From Campylobacteraceae bacterium (lineage in GTDB: Bacteria > Campylobacterota > Campylobacteria > Campylobacterales > Sulfurovaceae): 9,757 nt of DNA. Below, one piece after another: positions 1-6,834 of this stretch. A model generated the notes under the pieces. It made no database searches. It saw nothing but the letters and a program-made list of their open reading frames with translations, and was not told the origin of the DNA. The stretch is taken from the NCBI GenBank assembly GCA_026986355.1, contig JALSOO010000150.1, forward strand, positions 1-9,757, in the 5' to 3' direction. Position 1 is the first letter of the stretch. Each line of letters opens with the position of its first letter. Both the position numbers and the translations under genes were made by a program.

Positions 1-50
1 ACAGAACCTGCTGTCACCATTGCTTTTTTAAAGAATTCTCTTCTTTGCAT
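1..50 (-). CDS. 5' end of a gene for a Tat-exported protein (partial)
   Basis: Only the first 16 codons and part of the next lie in the window; the gene runs off the left edge. It starts at an ATG (bases 50-48) and reads MQRREFFKKAMVTAGS. This has the layout of a twin-arginine signal peptide: paired Arg at residues 3-4, Phe-Phe at 6-7 and two Lys just before a hydrophobic, small-residue stretch (consensus S/T-R-R-x-F-L-K). A ribosome binding site, AAAAGGA on the minus strand, sits about 6 bases upstream and supports the start. Tat signals usually mark periplasmic proteins that fold or take up a cofactor before export, such as molybdopterin, iron-sulfur or copper enzymes. Which one this is cannot be told from the visible part. 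It is transcribed divergently from purT. Confidence 0.72.
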   Translation of the reverse strand, partial: MQRREFFKKAMVTAGS

Positions 51-90
51 CAATTGTCCTTTTATTAAGTTACTAAATCATACATCAGTA

Positions 91-96
91 ATTATA
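91..96 (-). promoter_or_regulatory. Candidate -10 box for the Tat-signal gene
   Basis: The minus strand reads TATAAT here, a perfect match to the sigma-70 -10 consensus. Transcription would start near base 84, giving a leader of about 33 bases before the ATG at 50. No convincing -35 box is seen 17 bases upstream, which is common in Campylobacterota promoters. The surrounding spacer (51-302) is very AT-rich, so chance matches are likely. Confidence 0.35.
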
Positions 97-264
97 ATAA
101 TGCAATATATAGCGTTAATATTAGATAATAAATAGTACTAACGTAACGATACACTATTATTTTTTAGTATAATTATGATTAATTATAAGTATAATATTTG
201 ATAGTAATTAAAATTATATATATTTATCTTTTTTAACACTTTCCCACTTTTTAACCAAATTCGA

Positions 265-270
265 TACAAT
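265..270 (+). promoter_or_regulatory. Candidate -10 box for purT
   Basis: TACAAT, preceded by GA and a T-rich stretch around 246-252, lies 32 bases before the purT ATG. It would give a leader of about 26 bases. Two perfect TATAAT matches on the same strand at 168-173 and 190-195 are alternatives with much longer leaders. The spacer also holds an 8-bp palindrome, TAGTACTA, at 133-140, with no known role. I see no small gene or structured RNA in 51-302. Confidence 0.35.
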
Positions 271-302
271 ACCTCATCAAAAAATCAAGAGGAAAATCTA
301 CT

Positions 303-1469
303 ATGACATTTACAACACCACTACAAGAAAATGCTATTAAAATAATGCTTTTAGGCTCTGGAGAGCTAGGCAAAGAGGTTGCTATCGAAGCTCAACGATT
401 GGGAGTTGAGGTTATTGCCGTTGATAAATATAAAAATGCTCCTGCTCACTTGGTAGCTAACCGTTCTTATGCTATTGATATGCAAGATGAATCAGCTGTT
501 TTAGAAGTAATAGAAAAAGAGAACCCTACATATATATTGCCAGAGGTTGAAGCTATCTCTATTTCGGCTCTTTTTGAAGCAGAAAAGAGAGGTTTTCATG
601 TGATTCCTAATGCAGAAGCTGTTAATAAAACAATGAACCGTAAAAATATTCGACTTTTTGCTTCTGAAGAGTTAGGATTAACAACATCTAAATATAAGTT
701 TGTTACCTCTTTAGAGGAGCTTAAAAAAGCAGGTGAAGAGATAGGTTTCCCTTGTGTGATAAAACCTGTGATGAGTTCATCAGGTCATGGACAGAGTATC
801 GCTAAGAGTGCTAATGATATTGAAAACTCTTGGGAGATAGCAAAAGAGGCTCGTGGAGATGCAAGTAAATTGATTGTTGAGGAGTTTATCAAATTTGATT
901 ATGAGATTACTCTCTTGACCGTTAGAAATGAGACAGGTACAACCTTTTGTGATGCTATTGGACATGTTCAAAAAGATGGAGATTTTATCTTGTCATGGCA
1001 ACCTATGCCTATGAGCGAACAAGCACTACAAAAAGCAAAAGATATTGCAAAAGCTGTAACCGATGGTCTAGGTGGTCGTGGGATATTTGGTGTAGAGTTT
1101 TTTGTAAAAGGAGAAGAGGTCTACTTCTCTGAACTTAGCCCTCGTCCACATGATACAGGAATGGTCACACTAATTACTCAAAGCCAAAGCCAATTTGCAC
1201 TACATGTTCGTGCTGTTCTTGGGTTGCCTCTAAACTATACTACCTATGGTTCAGGTGCATGTGGAGCGTTTAAAGCTAAAAATGAGAGTAGTAATCCTAA
1301 AATAGAAGTGCCAAACTCTGCATTTACAGATAAAAGCTTTGTTCGTATCTTTGGTAAACCAGAATCACATATAGGTCGCCGTATGGCAGTAAGTTTGGTA
1401 CTAGATGATGATGTTGAAGTAGCAAAAAGTAAAGCTTTGGAGATTGCTTCTTCTATCTTAGATAGTTAA
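303..1469 (+). CDS. purT: Formate-dependent phosphoribosylglycinamide formyltransferase (GAR transformylase 2)
   Basis: PurT catalyses the third step of de novo purine synthesis in the cytoplasm: ATP, formate and GAR give formyl-GAR. It needs no folate, unlike PurN. At 388 residues it matches the roughly 392 of E. coli PurT and aligns along its whole length. The N-terminal Rossmann-like domain carries LLGSGELGKEVAIE (16-29). The ATP-grasp domain has Lys154 in VIKP, the glycine-rich loop SSSGHGQS (158-165) and probable Mg ligands Glu265 (FGVEFF) and Glu277 (FSELSPRPHDTG). The C-terminal domain ends with FGKPE (350-354) and the usual short helix. AAGAGG ends about 10 bases before the ATG and supports this start. 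One oddity is His162 in the loop where E. coli has Lys163. A hairpin follows the gene, and the next gene on this strand starts 70 bases later. Confidence 0.96.
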   Translation: MTFTTPLQENAIKIMLLGSGELGKEVAIEAQRLGVEVIAVDKYKNAPAHLVANRSYAIDMQDESAVLEVIEKENPTYILPEVEAISISALFEAEKRGFHVIPNAEAVNKTMNRKNIRLFASEELGLTTSKYKFVTSLEELKKAGEEIGFPCVIKPVMSSSGHGQSIAKSANDIENSWEIAKEARGDASKLIVEEFIKFDYEITLLTVRNETGTTFCDAIGHVQKDGDFILSWQPMPMSEQALQKAKDIAKAVTDGLGGRGIFGVEFFVKGEEVYFSELSPRPHDTGMVTLITQSQSQFALHVRAVLGLPLNYTTYGSGACGAFKAKNESSNPKIEVPNSAFTDKSFVRIFGKPESHIGRRMAVSLVLDDDVEVAKSKALEIASSILDS

Positions 1470-1478
1470 TCTTTTTCA

Positions 1479-1507
1479 TATACTTCCTCTAAATTAAGAG
1501 GGGTATA
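1479..1507 (+). other. Imperfect hairpin between purT and mltB, possible weak terminator
   Basis: The arms 1479-1490 and 1497-1507 can pair over about 11 bp around a six-base AAATTA loop, with one bulged T and one G-T pair. The core is CCTCT against AGAGG. The T tract expected right after an intrinsic terminator is missing; the next T-rich stretch starts about 10 bases later. The sequence TATACTTC occurs at both ends (1479-1486 and 1504-1511). The second copy contains TATACT, which could serve as a -10 box for mltB. A terminator, an attenuator-like structure or chance are all possible. Confidence 0.35.
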
Positions 1508-1528
1508 CTTCGCTTACTTTAAATTTTT

Positions 1529-1532
1529 AGGA
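1529..1532 (+). promoter_or_regulatory. Ribosome binding site fixing a TTG start for mltB
   Basis: AGGA lies seven bases before the TTG at 1540. An in-frame stop (TAG, 1528-1530) closes the frame just upstream, so TTG is the only start that keeps the signal peptide. Confidence 0.65.
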
Positions 1533-1539
1533 TTTCACG

Positions 1540-2553
1540 TTGCGACCAATAATCTATGCTCTTCTTTTATTTCTATCTATATCCACAAATACCTTTGCCT
1601 ACTCTCGAATAGACTACACTAAAAAGTGGGAAGTTAAACGTTTTATAAACCATATGAACCATGAGTTTGGATACAAGAAAAAGTATCTAACTCTTATCTT
1701 TAAAAAGATACGAAAAAACCCAAATATAACATCTAAAAAATCATGCAAAACTCCTCTACTTAAAAAAAGAGTAAAAGAGGGTTCGTGGGATAGATACAGA
1801 CGTATTCATATGGGAAAAGACCATATCAATCTAGGTATTGCTTTTATGAAAAAAAATCATAAATATTTAGAAAAAGCATATAAAATATATGGTGTATCTC
1901 CTGAATATATCACAGCGATAATAGCCATAGAGAGTTATTATGGTGATAACTGTGGTAAATATTATGTATTTGACCAGTTAGTACATCTTGCTTTTAGTAA
2001 ACATAGGCGAAAAGAGTTTTACAAGAGCCAATTAGAAGATTTTTTGCGTATGTGTTTTAAGGAACAGATAGAACCACGCAGAGTCAAAGGCTCAAGCTCT
2101 GGAGCTATTGGACTACCTCAATTTATGCCAAGTAACTATCCACTCTTTGGTGTTGATTTTGATGGAGATGGCAAGATACATCTAAGCAAACCTGCTGATG
2201 CTATTGGTTCTATTGCTAACTACTTTAACAAAAATGGTTGGAAAAAAGATGAGCCTGTAGCTATTCAAACAGATTTCAAAGGCAAACGTTTTTATAGTCT
2301 AAAAACAGGATTGAAATATAAATATACTCAACACAGTATCAAATTAAAACCAAAAGGGTACTTTAAATATAAAAGAGAGGTTATGATAGTCAAATTATCA
2401 AAAGCATGGAGTGATGAGGTATGGTTTGGAACAGACAACTTCTATGTTATTACGCGATACAACCATAGTGTTTACTACGCAATGGCCGTACATCAACTAG
2501 CACAAAAGATAAAATGGAGGGATTTCAACAGTAAAAAGCAAGATTTATTTTAA
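1540..2553 (+). CDS. mltB: Periplasmic lytic murein transglycosylase, MltB family
   Basis: Enzymes of this family cleave the glycan strands of peptidoglycan between MurNAc and GlcNAc, leaving 1,6-anhydro-MurNAc ends. Residues 1-20 form a signal peptide (basic start, hydrophobic LLLFLSI, then NTFA before Tyr21). There is no lipobox Cys, so the protein is probably soluble in the periplasm, unlike lipoprotein MltB of E. coli. The SLT fold follows: Glu131 in IAIESYYGD is the expected catalytic acid, and GSSSGAIGLPQFMPSNY (184-200) is the hallmark substrate-groove motif. DFDGDGKIHL (206-215) matches the EF-hand-like calcium loop of Slt35, and the C-terminal FYVITRYN (301-308) is typical. The mature protein is very Lys-rich, which fits binding to an anionic wall. 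The length of 337 residues is normal for the family. The start is TTG. Confidence 0.92.
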   Translation: MRPIIYALLLFLSISTNTFAYSRIDYTKKWEVKRFINHMNHEFGYKKKYLTLIFKKIRKNPNITSKKSCKTPLLKKRVKEGSWDRYRRIHMGKDHINLGIAFMKKNHKYLEKAYKIYGVSPEYITAIIAIESYYGDNCGKYYVFDQLVHLAFSKHRRKEFYKSQLEDFLRMCFKEQIEPRRVKGSSSGAIGLPQFMPSNYPLFGVDFDGDGKIHLSKPADAIGSIANYFNKNGWKKDEPVAIQTDFKGKRFYSLKTGLKYKYTQHSIKLKPKGYFKYKREVMIVKLSKAWSDEVWFGTDNFYVITRYNHSVYYAMAVHQLAQKIKWRDFNSKKQDLF

Positions 2554-2559
2554 TATAAT
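2554..2559 (+). promoter_or_regulatory. Candidate -10 box for the 133-residue hypothetical gene
   Basis: TATAAT begins right after the mltB stop codon, inside an A/T-only stretch and preceded by a T-rich run (2545-2550). The predicted leader is about 35 bases. In sequence this AT-rich a chance match is likely. Confidence 0.3.
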
Positions 2560-2560
2560 A

Positions 2561-2588
2561 TTAAATATAAATATTAATTTAAATATAA
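2561..2588 (+). repeat. Pair of 10-bp direct repeats in an A/T-only spacer
   Basis: TTAAATATAA occurs at 2561-2570 and again at 2579-2588, an 18-base period. The repeats sit within a 48-base run (2543-2590) that contains no G or C. They fall between the candidate -10 box and the ribosome binding site (AGGA, 2590-2593) of the next gene, where a repressor site could lie. Low complexity alone could also explain them. Confidence 0.4.
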
Positions 2589-2600
2589 AAGGATAATTTT

Positions 2601-3002
2601 ATGCAATTAACTGTTTTTCTTGTAGAAGTTATTCTTATATTTTTCTATTTGGAGTGGGAGAAGCTAGATAAATATATAGAGCCACCAAAAGATGAATATA
2701 GTAGCTATTACTCCAAAGATATTATTGGAAATGATGTTCTCAAACTTGAAAAGTCAATGAAAGAGTCTGAAAAGATAGCTATACTAAAAAAATCTGAATT
2801 GATAGATGAGATTATCAAATATATACCTAAAATAGAGATAATGTCTGAAATAGTCAATAATAGCATAGAAGATAGCAGTGGATTCAAAGAGGAGTTTATA
2901 GGATATATGGAATCTCTCCAATTTAAATATATTGGTCAAGAGATTACCATAGAGGAGTTTCGAGAGTCTATAAAAAACCCTCAAAATTTAGATAAATATT
3001 AA
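2601..3002 (+). CDS. Hypothetical protein with one N-terminal membrane segment
   Basis: I do not recognise this 133-residue protein. Residues 3-17 (LTVFLVEVILIFFYL) form one hydrophobic stretch with no basic residues before it and no clear cleavage site, so it looks more like a membrane anchor than a removed signal peptide. The remaining 115 or so residues are polar, rich in Glu, Lys and Ile, and predicted mostly helical (45-80 in particular). There are no Cys or His residues and no recognisable catalytic motif. It has a good ribosome binding site (AGGA, seven bases before the ATG). It follows mltB by 47 A/T-rich bases and converges on carA. Its function is unknown; being next to a murein hydrolase hints at the cell envelope, but that is only positional. 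Confidence 0.75.
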   Translation: MQLTVFLVEVILIFFYLEWEKLDKYIEPPKDEYSSYYSKDIIGNDVLKLEKSMKESEKIAILKKSELIDEIIKYIPKIEIMSEIVNNSIEDSSGFKEEFIGYMESLQFKYIGQEITIEEFRESIKNPQNLDKY

Positions 3003-3042
3003 AGCAATAATTTATTTAGGAGTGGAGTATCAAGGATACAAT

Positions 3043-4161
3043 CTACAACATCTCTCTAAACTCTCTAAAGATATAAGCCGACTCATTTGGTCCGGGACTC
3101 GCTTCTGGGTGGTGTTGTACAGACATAATAGGAGAGTCATTATACTTTAAACCCTCAATAGTATTATCAAATAGGTTTTTATGTGTTACTGTTGCTACCT
3201 CTGTGATACTGTTTGGTACATTATAGTTGTGATTTTGTGCTGTAATCTCTACTACATTTGTAATATCATTTTTAACAGGGTGGTTTCCTCCATGGTGTCC
3301 AAACTTTAATTTAAAAGTATCGTATCCATGAGCGATAGATAGTAGTTGATGACCTAAGCATATTCCAAATAGAGGTACTTTTGCAGAGATTAGCTCTCTA
3401 ATTTTAGCCTGTTCCTCTTTTAAAATAAGTGGGTCTCCTGGACCATTGGAGAGAAAGACACCATCTATCTCTTTTGCTTTAAACTTCTCTATAATTATAG
3501 AAGCCTCCATACTATTAGGAACAACCTCTACCTGCATACCTGCGTGAGTTAGCTCATTTAAGATATTTCGTTTAATACCAAAATCCAAAGCAATAATCTT
3601 TTTGGAAGTATCTGGTTTATCGTACTCAAAACTCTCTATATTAAAACGTGCTTCATTATGGATATAAGACTCTTTGGTACTTACCTGCTCAATATAATTT
3701 ATCTCTTCGATTCTGGGAGTAGACTCCAATAACTTTTTAAGTTCATCAACAGTATGAATCTCTGTAGAGGCTACCATCATCATAGAACCCTCTGCTCTAA
3801 GCATTTTAGTAATAAAACGTGTATCTATATCTGTAATTCCTAAAACACCATATTTTTTTAGGAGTTGGGCTAATGTCTCTTGACATCTAAAGTTTGAGGG
3901 TCGTGCTTGATAAGAGCGTACAATAATACCTTTACAGTATGCCCCCCTACTCTCCATATCTTGTCTATTACAACCAACATTACCTATCTCTGGAGTGGTA
4001 AAGGTAACAAATTGACCTGCATAAGAGGGGTCAGTTACAATCTCTTGATAGCCTGTTAAAGAGGTATTAAAGACAACCTCTCCTACTGATGTACCCTCTG
4101 CTCCAAAGCTTTTTGCCTCTAGTAGTGTACCGTTCTCTAAATAGATAGAAATCTTTTTCAT
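3043..4161 (-). CDS. carA: Carbamoyl-phosphate synthase small (glutaminase) subunit
   Basis: CarA hydrolyses glutamine and passes ammonia to CarB, which makes carbamoyl phosphate for pyrimidine and arginine synthesis. The 372 residues match the family (382 in E. coli). The N-terminal CPSase small-chain domain shows FNTSLTGYQEIVTDPSYAGQ (31-50) and ends near residue 150. The class I glutamine amidotransferase domain starts at IIALDFGIKRNIL (189-201). It contains SNGPGDP (238-244), the nucleophile Cys268 in FGICLGHQ, and His351 and Glu353 in QHHPEASPGP, so the triad is complete. Its ATG overlaps the DUF507 stop codon by one base (TAATG), and GAGAGGA upstream serves as ribosome binding site. It is the last gene of the five-gene operon. 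carB is not in the window. No strong terminator is seen in the 40-base convergent gap at 3003-3042, only a 5-bp hairpin at 3027-3039. Confidence 0.97.
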   Translation of the reverse strand: MKKISIYLENGTLLEAKSFGAEGTSVGEVVFNTSLTGYQEIVTDPSYAGQFVTFTTPEIGNVGCNRQDMESRGAYCKGIIVRSYQARPSNFRCQETLAQLLKKYGVLGITDIDTRFITKMLRAEGSMMMVASTEIHTVDELKKLLESTPRIEEINYIEQVSTKESYIHNEARFNIESFEYDKPDTSKKIIALDFGIKRNILNELTHAGMQVEVVPNSMEASIIIEKFKAKEIDGVFLSNGPGDPLILKEEQAKIRELISAKVPLFGICLGHQLLSIAHGYDTFKLKFGHHGGNHPVKNDITNVVEITAQNHNYNVPNSITEVATVTHKNLFDNTIEGLKYNDSPIMSVQHHPEASPGPNESAYIFREFREML

Positions 4162-4712
4162 TATAACATTCCTCTCTTTCTTAACTCTTCTTCATATAGA
4201 CGCTCATATACCAACTCATACTCAACCGAACCTGGTATATACTCTTTTTTCATACTCTTAATCTTCTCATAAACGGTATCGTCCATCTTGTCATAGGCAT
4301 TTGCAAATGCTTTGAATGACTTAAATATAATATTTCTTACTTGGTTATCGTTTACATTATATTCCAATAGATAGTTTTCATAAAGTTCATCTAAAATAGT
4401 ATGAGATACATCATTATAACGGTCATCATAATTCATAATTACACCAAATTCTGGAGCTAAACGTTTTTTTATCATAAAAAATAGTTCTCTCTCTTTTACC
4501 TGTTGAATCTCTATCTCATCGTAGTTCTCATCAAGCATCTCTTCCACTTTGGCATCAAGTTTTTTCTCTTTTTCAAGATTTTCATCAATTATATTTTTAC
4601 ATGCTTCTACAACAGCCTCTTTACCTTTTGGCATGGAGACAAATGGAGCATTTGCTAAATCTATACCAATCTTAGAAGCCACATAACCTGTCTGTTTTGC
4701 TTTTAATCTCAT
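4161..4712 (-). CDS. DUF507 family protein, function unknown
   Basis: This 183-residue protein has the pattern I associate with DUF507 proteins of Campylobacterota and Aquificota: an MRL start, a conserved N-terminal stretch (KIGIDLANAPFV, 14-25), then charged helices. In the second half, MIKKRLAPEFG (80-90) is followed by DRYNDVSHTILDELYEN (97-113). It has no signal peptide, no membrane segment and no Cys, so it should be cytoplasmic. It is highly charged and likely all-helical. The function of the family is not established to my knowledge. The gene lies between purA (9-base gap) and carA (one-base overlap) and is surely cotranscribed with both. From memory, a homologue also sits next to carA in Campylobacter jejuni. 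Its ribosome binding site, AAGGAG, overlaps the purA stop codon. Confidence 0.85.
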   Translation of the reverse strand: MRLKAKQTGYVASKIGIDLANAPFVSMPKGKEAVVEACKNIIDENLEKEKKLDAKVEEMLDENYDEIEIQQVKERELFFMIKKRLAPEFGVIMNYDDRYNDVSHTILDELYENYLLEYNVNDNQVRNIIFKSFKAFANAYDKMDDTVYEKIKSMKKEYIPGSVEYELVYERLYEEELRKRGML

Positions 4713-4721
4713 CTACTCTCC

Positions 4722-5975
4722 TTAACGAATAATAGTATCGTCTCTATCTGGACTAGTAGAGATAATACCTATCTTTGTACCTATCATCTCTTCTAGTGCT
4801 AAGATATACTCTTTTGCAGTATTAGGTAAGGAGTCAAATGTTCTACACCCCTCTGTCTTGTCCCAACATGCAAAAGTTTTATAGATAGGTGTTGCATCAT
4901 CAAGGTCATATGGTACATAATCAATCTCTTCTCCCTCTATCTCATACGCAACACACACCTTTACCTCATCAAATCCATCAAGAACATCAAGCTTCATCAA
5001 GGCTACTTGGTCTACACCATTTACCCTAACAGCATGTCTCATAGCCACAGCATCAAACCAACCACATCTTCTTGGTCGTCCTGTTGTTGTACCAAACTCA
5101 TGACCATTTTTACGGAGTCTCTCTCCCTCTTCTCCTAAATCCTCACTTGGGAAAGGGCCATTTCCTACACGTGTACAGTAGGCTTTAGCAATTCCTGTCA
5201 CTTTTCCTAAATCTTTGGGATTAATACCTAGACCAGCACATGCACCAGCTGATACCGTTGTAGATGAGGTTACATAAGGGTATGTTCCATGGTCAATATC
5301 AAGCATTGTTCCCTGTGCACCCTCCAATAAAACCTCTTTTCCCTCATCTAATATCTGCCACATTAGTTGAGTTGTATCAACAATATGAGGGGAGAGAACC
5401 TTAGCATATCCATCAAGTTCAGCTTTTAACTCCTCTTTGATAGGTAACTCTACACCCATCACTTCAAAAATAGCTCTATTTATATTAAAAAAATCGACTA
5501 TTTTTGTAGAGAGTTTCTCTGTATCGTGTAGCTCTCCCATTCGGTGACCAATACGTGCAATCTTATCTTCATATGCAGGTCCAATTCCTTTTCCTGTTGT
5601 ACCAATAGCTTTATCGCCTTTCATACGCTCACGTGCTTGGTCGATAAGTGCATGATAAGGCAACAACATATGTGCTTTGTCAGAGATAAAGAGTCTACCT
5701 TCAAGATTATCAAACTGAACCATCTCTTTGATAAAATTAACAGGAGATAAGACAACACCATTTCCTACAATATTTTTAGCTTTTGGATTTAATATACCAG
5801 AGGGAATTAGGTGTAAAGCGTACTTTTTATCCCCAACTACAATAGTATGACCTGCATTGTGTCCACCTGCAAAACGACATACATAATCGTGAGTTTGAGC
5901 CATATGGTCTACTATTTTACCTTTTCCCTCATCACCCCACTGTAAACCTACAATCAAATCTGCTTTTGTACCCAT
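4722..5975 (-). CDS. purA: Adenylosuccinate synthetase
   Basis: PurA joins IMP and aspartate with GTP to give adenylosuccinate, the first committed step to AMP. The protein is cytoplasmic and usually a dimer. At 417 residues it is slightly shorter than E. coli PurA (432). Motifs are complete: LQWGDEGKGKIVD (11-23) with catalytic Asp15, GGHNAGHT (37-44) with catalytic His43, and IGTTGKGIGPAY (124-135) at the IMP site. They continue with LLEGAQGTMLDIDHGTYPY (226-244), TTTGRPRRCGWFD (306-318), and the GTP/base-binding end ISTSPDRDD (415-423 region of the family, here close to the C terminus). It starts 16 bases after the hisZ stop, with GGAGAG as ribosome binding site, and the DUF507 gene follows after 9 bases. 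Position in the operon ties AMP synthesis to histidine and carbamoyl-phosphate synthesis. Confidence 0.98.
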   Translation of the reverse strand: MGTKADLIVGLQWGDEGKGKIVDHMAQTHDYVCRFAGGHNAGHTIVVGDKKYALHLIPSGILNPKAKNIVGNGVVLSPVNFIKEMVQFDNLEGRLFISDKAHMLLPYHALIDQARERMKGDKAIGTTGKGIGPAYEDKIARIGHRMGELHDTEKLSTKIVDFFNINRAIFEVMGVELPIKEELKAELDGYAKVLSPHIVDTTQLMWQILDEGKEVLLEGAQGTMLDIDHGTYPYVTSSTTVSAGACAGLGINPKDLGKVTGIAKAYCTRVGNGPFPSEDLGEEGERLRKNGHEFGTTTGRPRRCGWFDAVAMRHAVRVNGVDQVALMKLDVLDGFDEVKVCVAYEIEGEEIDYVPYDLDDATPIYKTFACWDKTEGCRTFDSLPNTAKEYILALEEMIGTKIGIISTSPDRDDTIIR

Positions 5976-5991
5976 TCTCTCTCCATTCTCT

Positions 5992-6834
5992 CTATTTTTT
6001 TATTTTTTGATTGATAGACGCATCGGTATAGAGTGCAAACCCTACTGCATTGATACTCTCTATCTGATAACAACCACCACGAACTAACAACTCATTATTA
6101 TAGAACATTCTAAATGTCAATGAGTCATAATATCTCATCTTTGCATAATATAGAGGAGCAATAATTACAGATGGATACTCAATCTTGGCTACCATCTCTC
6201 TAATGAGTATCAATTCAGATTGAATATCTTGTGGGATTCCATCTAAATCTTCTAAATCTTCTGCTTTATGAATATGAACCAATTTAGAAATCCATGGTAA
6301 ATCAATCGCTAATATCGCTTCAATATTGGTATCGTGTAGTAGCTTTAAATCTACTCCATACTTCTGGTTCAAAAGTAGAGGTATCTTCATGTTTGAAATC
6401 TGTAATAGTGCTTTTAACTCAAGCTTATCTACCAAAGTAGTAGCAATATTGACAACCTCATCAAAAGAGCCATCAAAAATCTCTGCACCAATCTGATACT
6501 GCTCTTGGGTAGGAAAAGAGAGTGCAGGTTGGATATAGAACCACTTTTTAGAGTTTACCGTTCGTCCTAGTCGTTTAGTTACGATTCTGACCACATCGGC
6601 TGTAGAGTCTGCTCTTAGTGTTACTGTATGGTTATACTCATCATGCAGATGTAGAAGTCTCTTCTCATCATCAAATGAGCTATGTTGATGATATGAAAAG
6701 AGTGGAGTCACAATCTCTTCAAATCCATTCTCACTCATAGCTTTAGCAGAGATACTCTCTATCTCTCGTTTTATCTTGGCACACTCTCCAAAATATAGTT
6801 TGCTTTTAGTTGGTATCTCATGTTCAAATATCAT
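5992..6834 (-). CDS. hisZ: HisRS-like ATP phosphoribosyltransferase regulatory subunit
   Basis: HisZ is a histidyl-tRNA synthetase paralogue that joins short-form HisG to make an active, histidine-sensitive enzyme for the first step of histidine synthesis. The 280 residues cover only the class II synthetase-like core; the anticodon-binding domain of HisRS is absent. Core traces are GFEEIVTPLF (37-46, motif 1), LRADSTADVVR (73-83), and WFYIQPALSFP with EQYQIGAEIF (98-120, motif 2 region). The later motifs are degenerate: RGGCYQ (252-257) replaces RGGRYD, and AVGFALYTD (263-271) lacks the motif 3 arginine. This argues against an active tRNA synthetase. Its ATG overlaps the aminotransferase stop by one base (TAATG). 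No hisG is in the window, so the partner is unproven. A divergent class II synthetase-like protein with another role remains possible. Confidence 0.78.
   Translation of the reverse strand: MIFEHEIPTKSKLYFGECAKIKREIESISAKAMSENGFEEIVTPLFSYHQHSSFDDEKRLLHLHDEYNHTVTLRADSTADVVRIVTKRLGRTVNSKKWFYIQPALSFPTQEQYQIGAEIFDGSFDEVVNIATTLVDKLELKALLQISNMKIPLLLNQKYGVDLKLLHDTNIEAILAIDLPWISKLVHIHKAEDLEDLDGIPQDIQSELILIREMVAKIEYPSVIIAPLYYAKMRYYDSLTFRMFYNNELLVRGGCYQIESINAVGFALYTDASINQKIKK

Noticed and set aside
133..140. TAGTACTA palindrome as an operator in the purT upstream spacer
   Set aside because: Only 8 bp long in very AT-rich sequence; no second copy or known regulator site to support it.
780..971. 63-codon open frame on the minus strand within purT
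   Set aside because: Lies antisense inside a well-supported gene, with no ribosome binding site and no recognisable product.
2784..2984. 66-codon minus-strand frame opposite the orphan gene
   Set aside because: The plus-strand frame is longer, has a good ribosome binding site and a sensible membrane segment. The antisense product is Phe/Tyr-rich, typical of a shadow of AT-rich coding sequence.
3027..3039. GTATC-AAG-GATAC hairpin as terminator between the convergent genes
   Set aside because: Only 5 bp of stem with a three-base loop and no T tract on either strand, so too weak to call.
5544..5750. 68-codon plus-strand frame opposite purA
   Set aside because: Antisense to conserved purA motifs; no start signals and no family resemblance.
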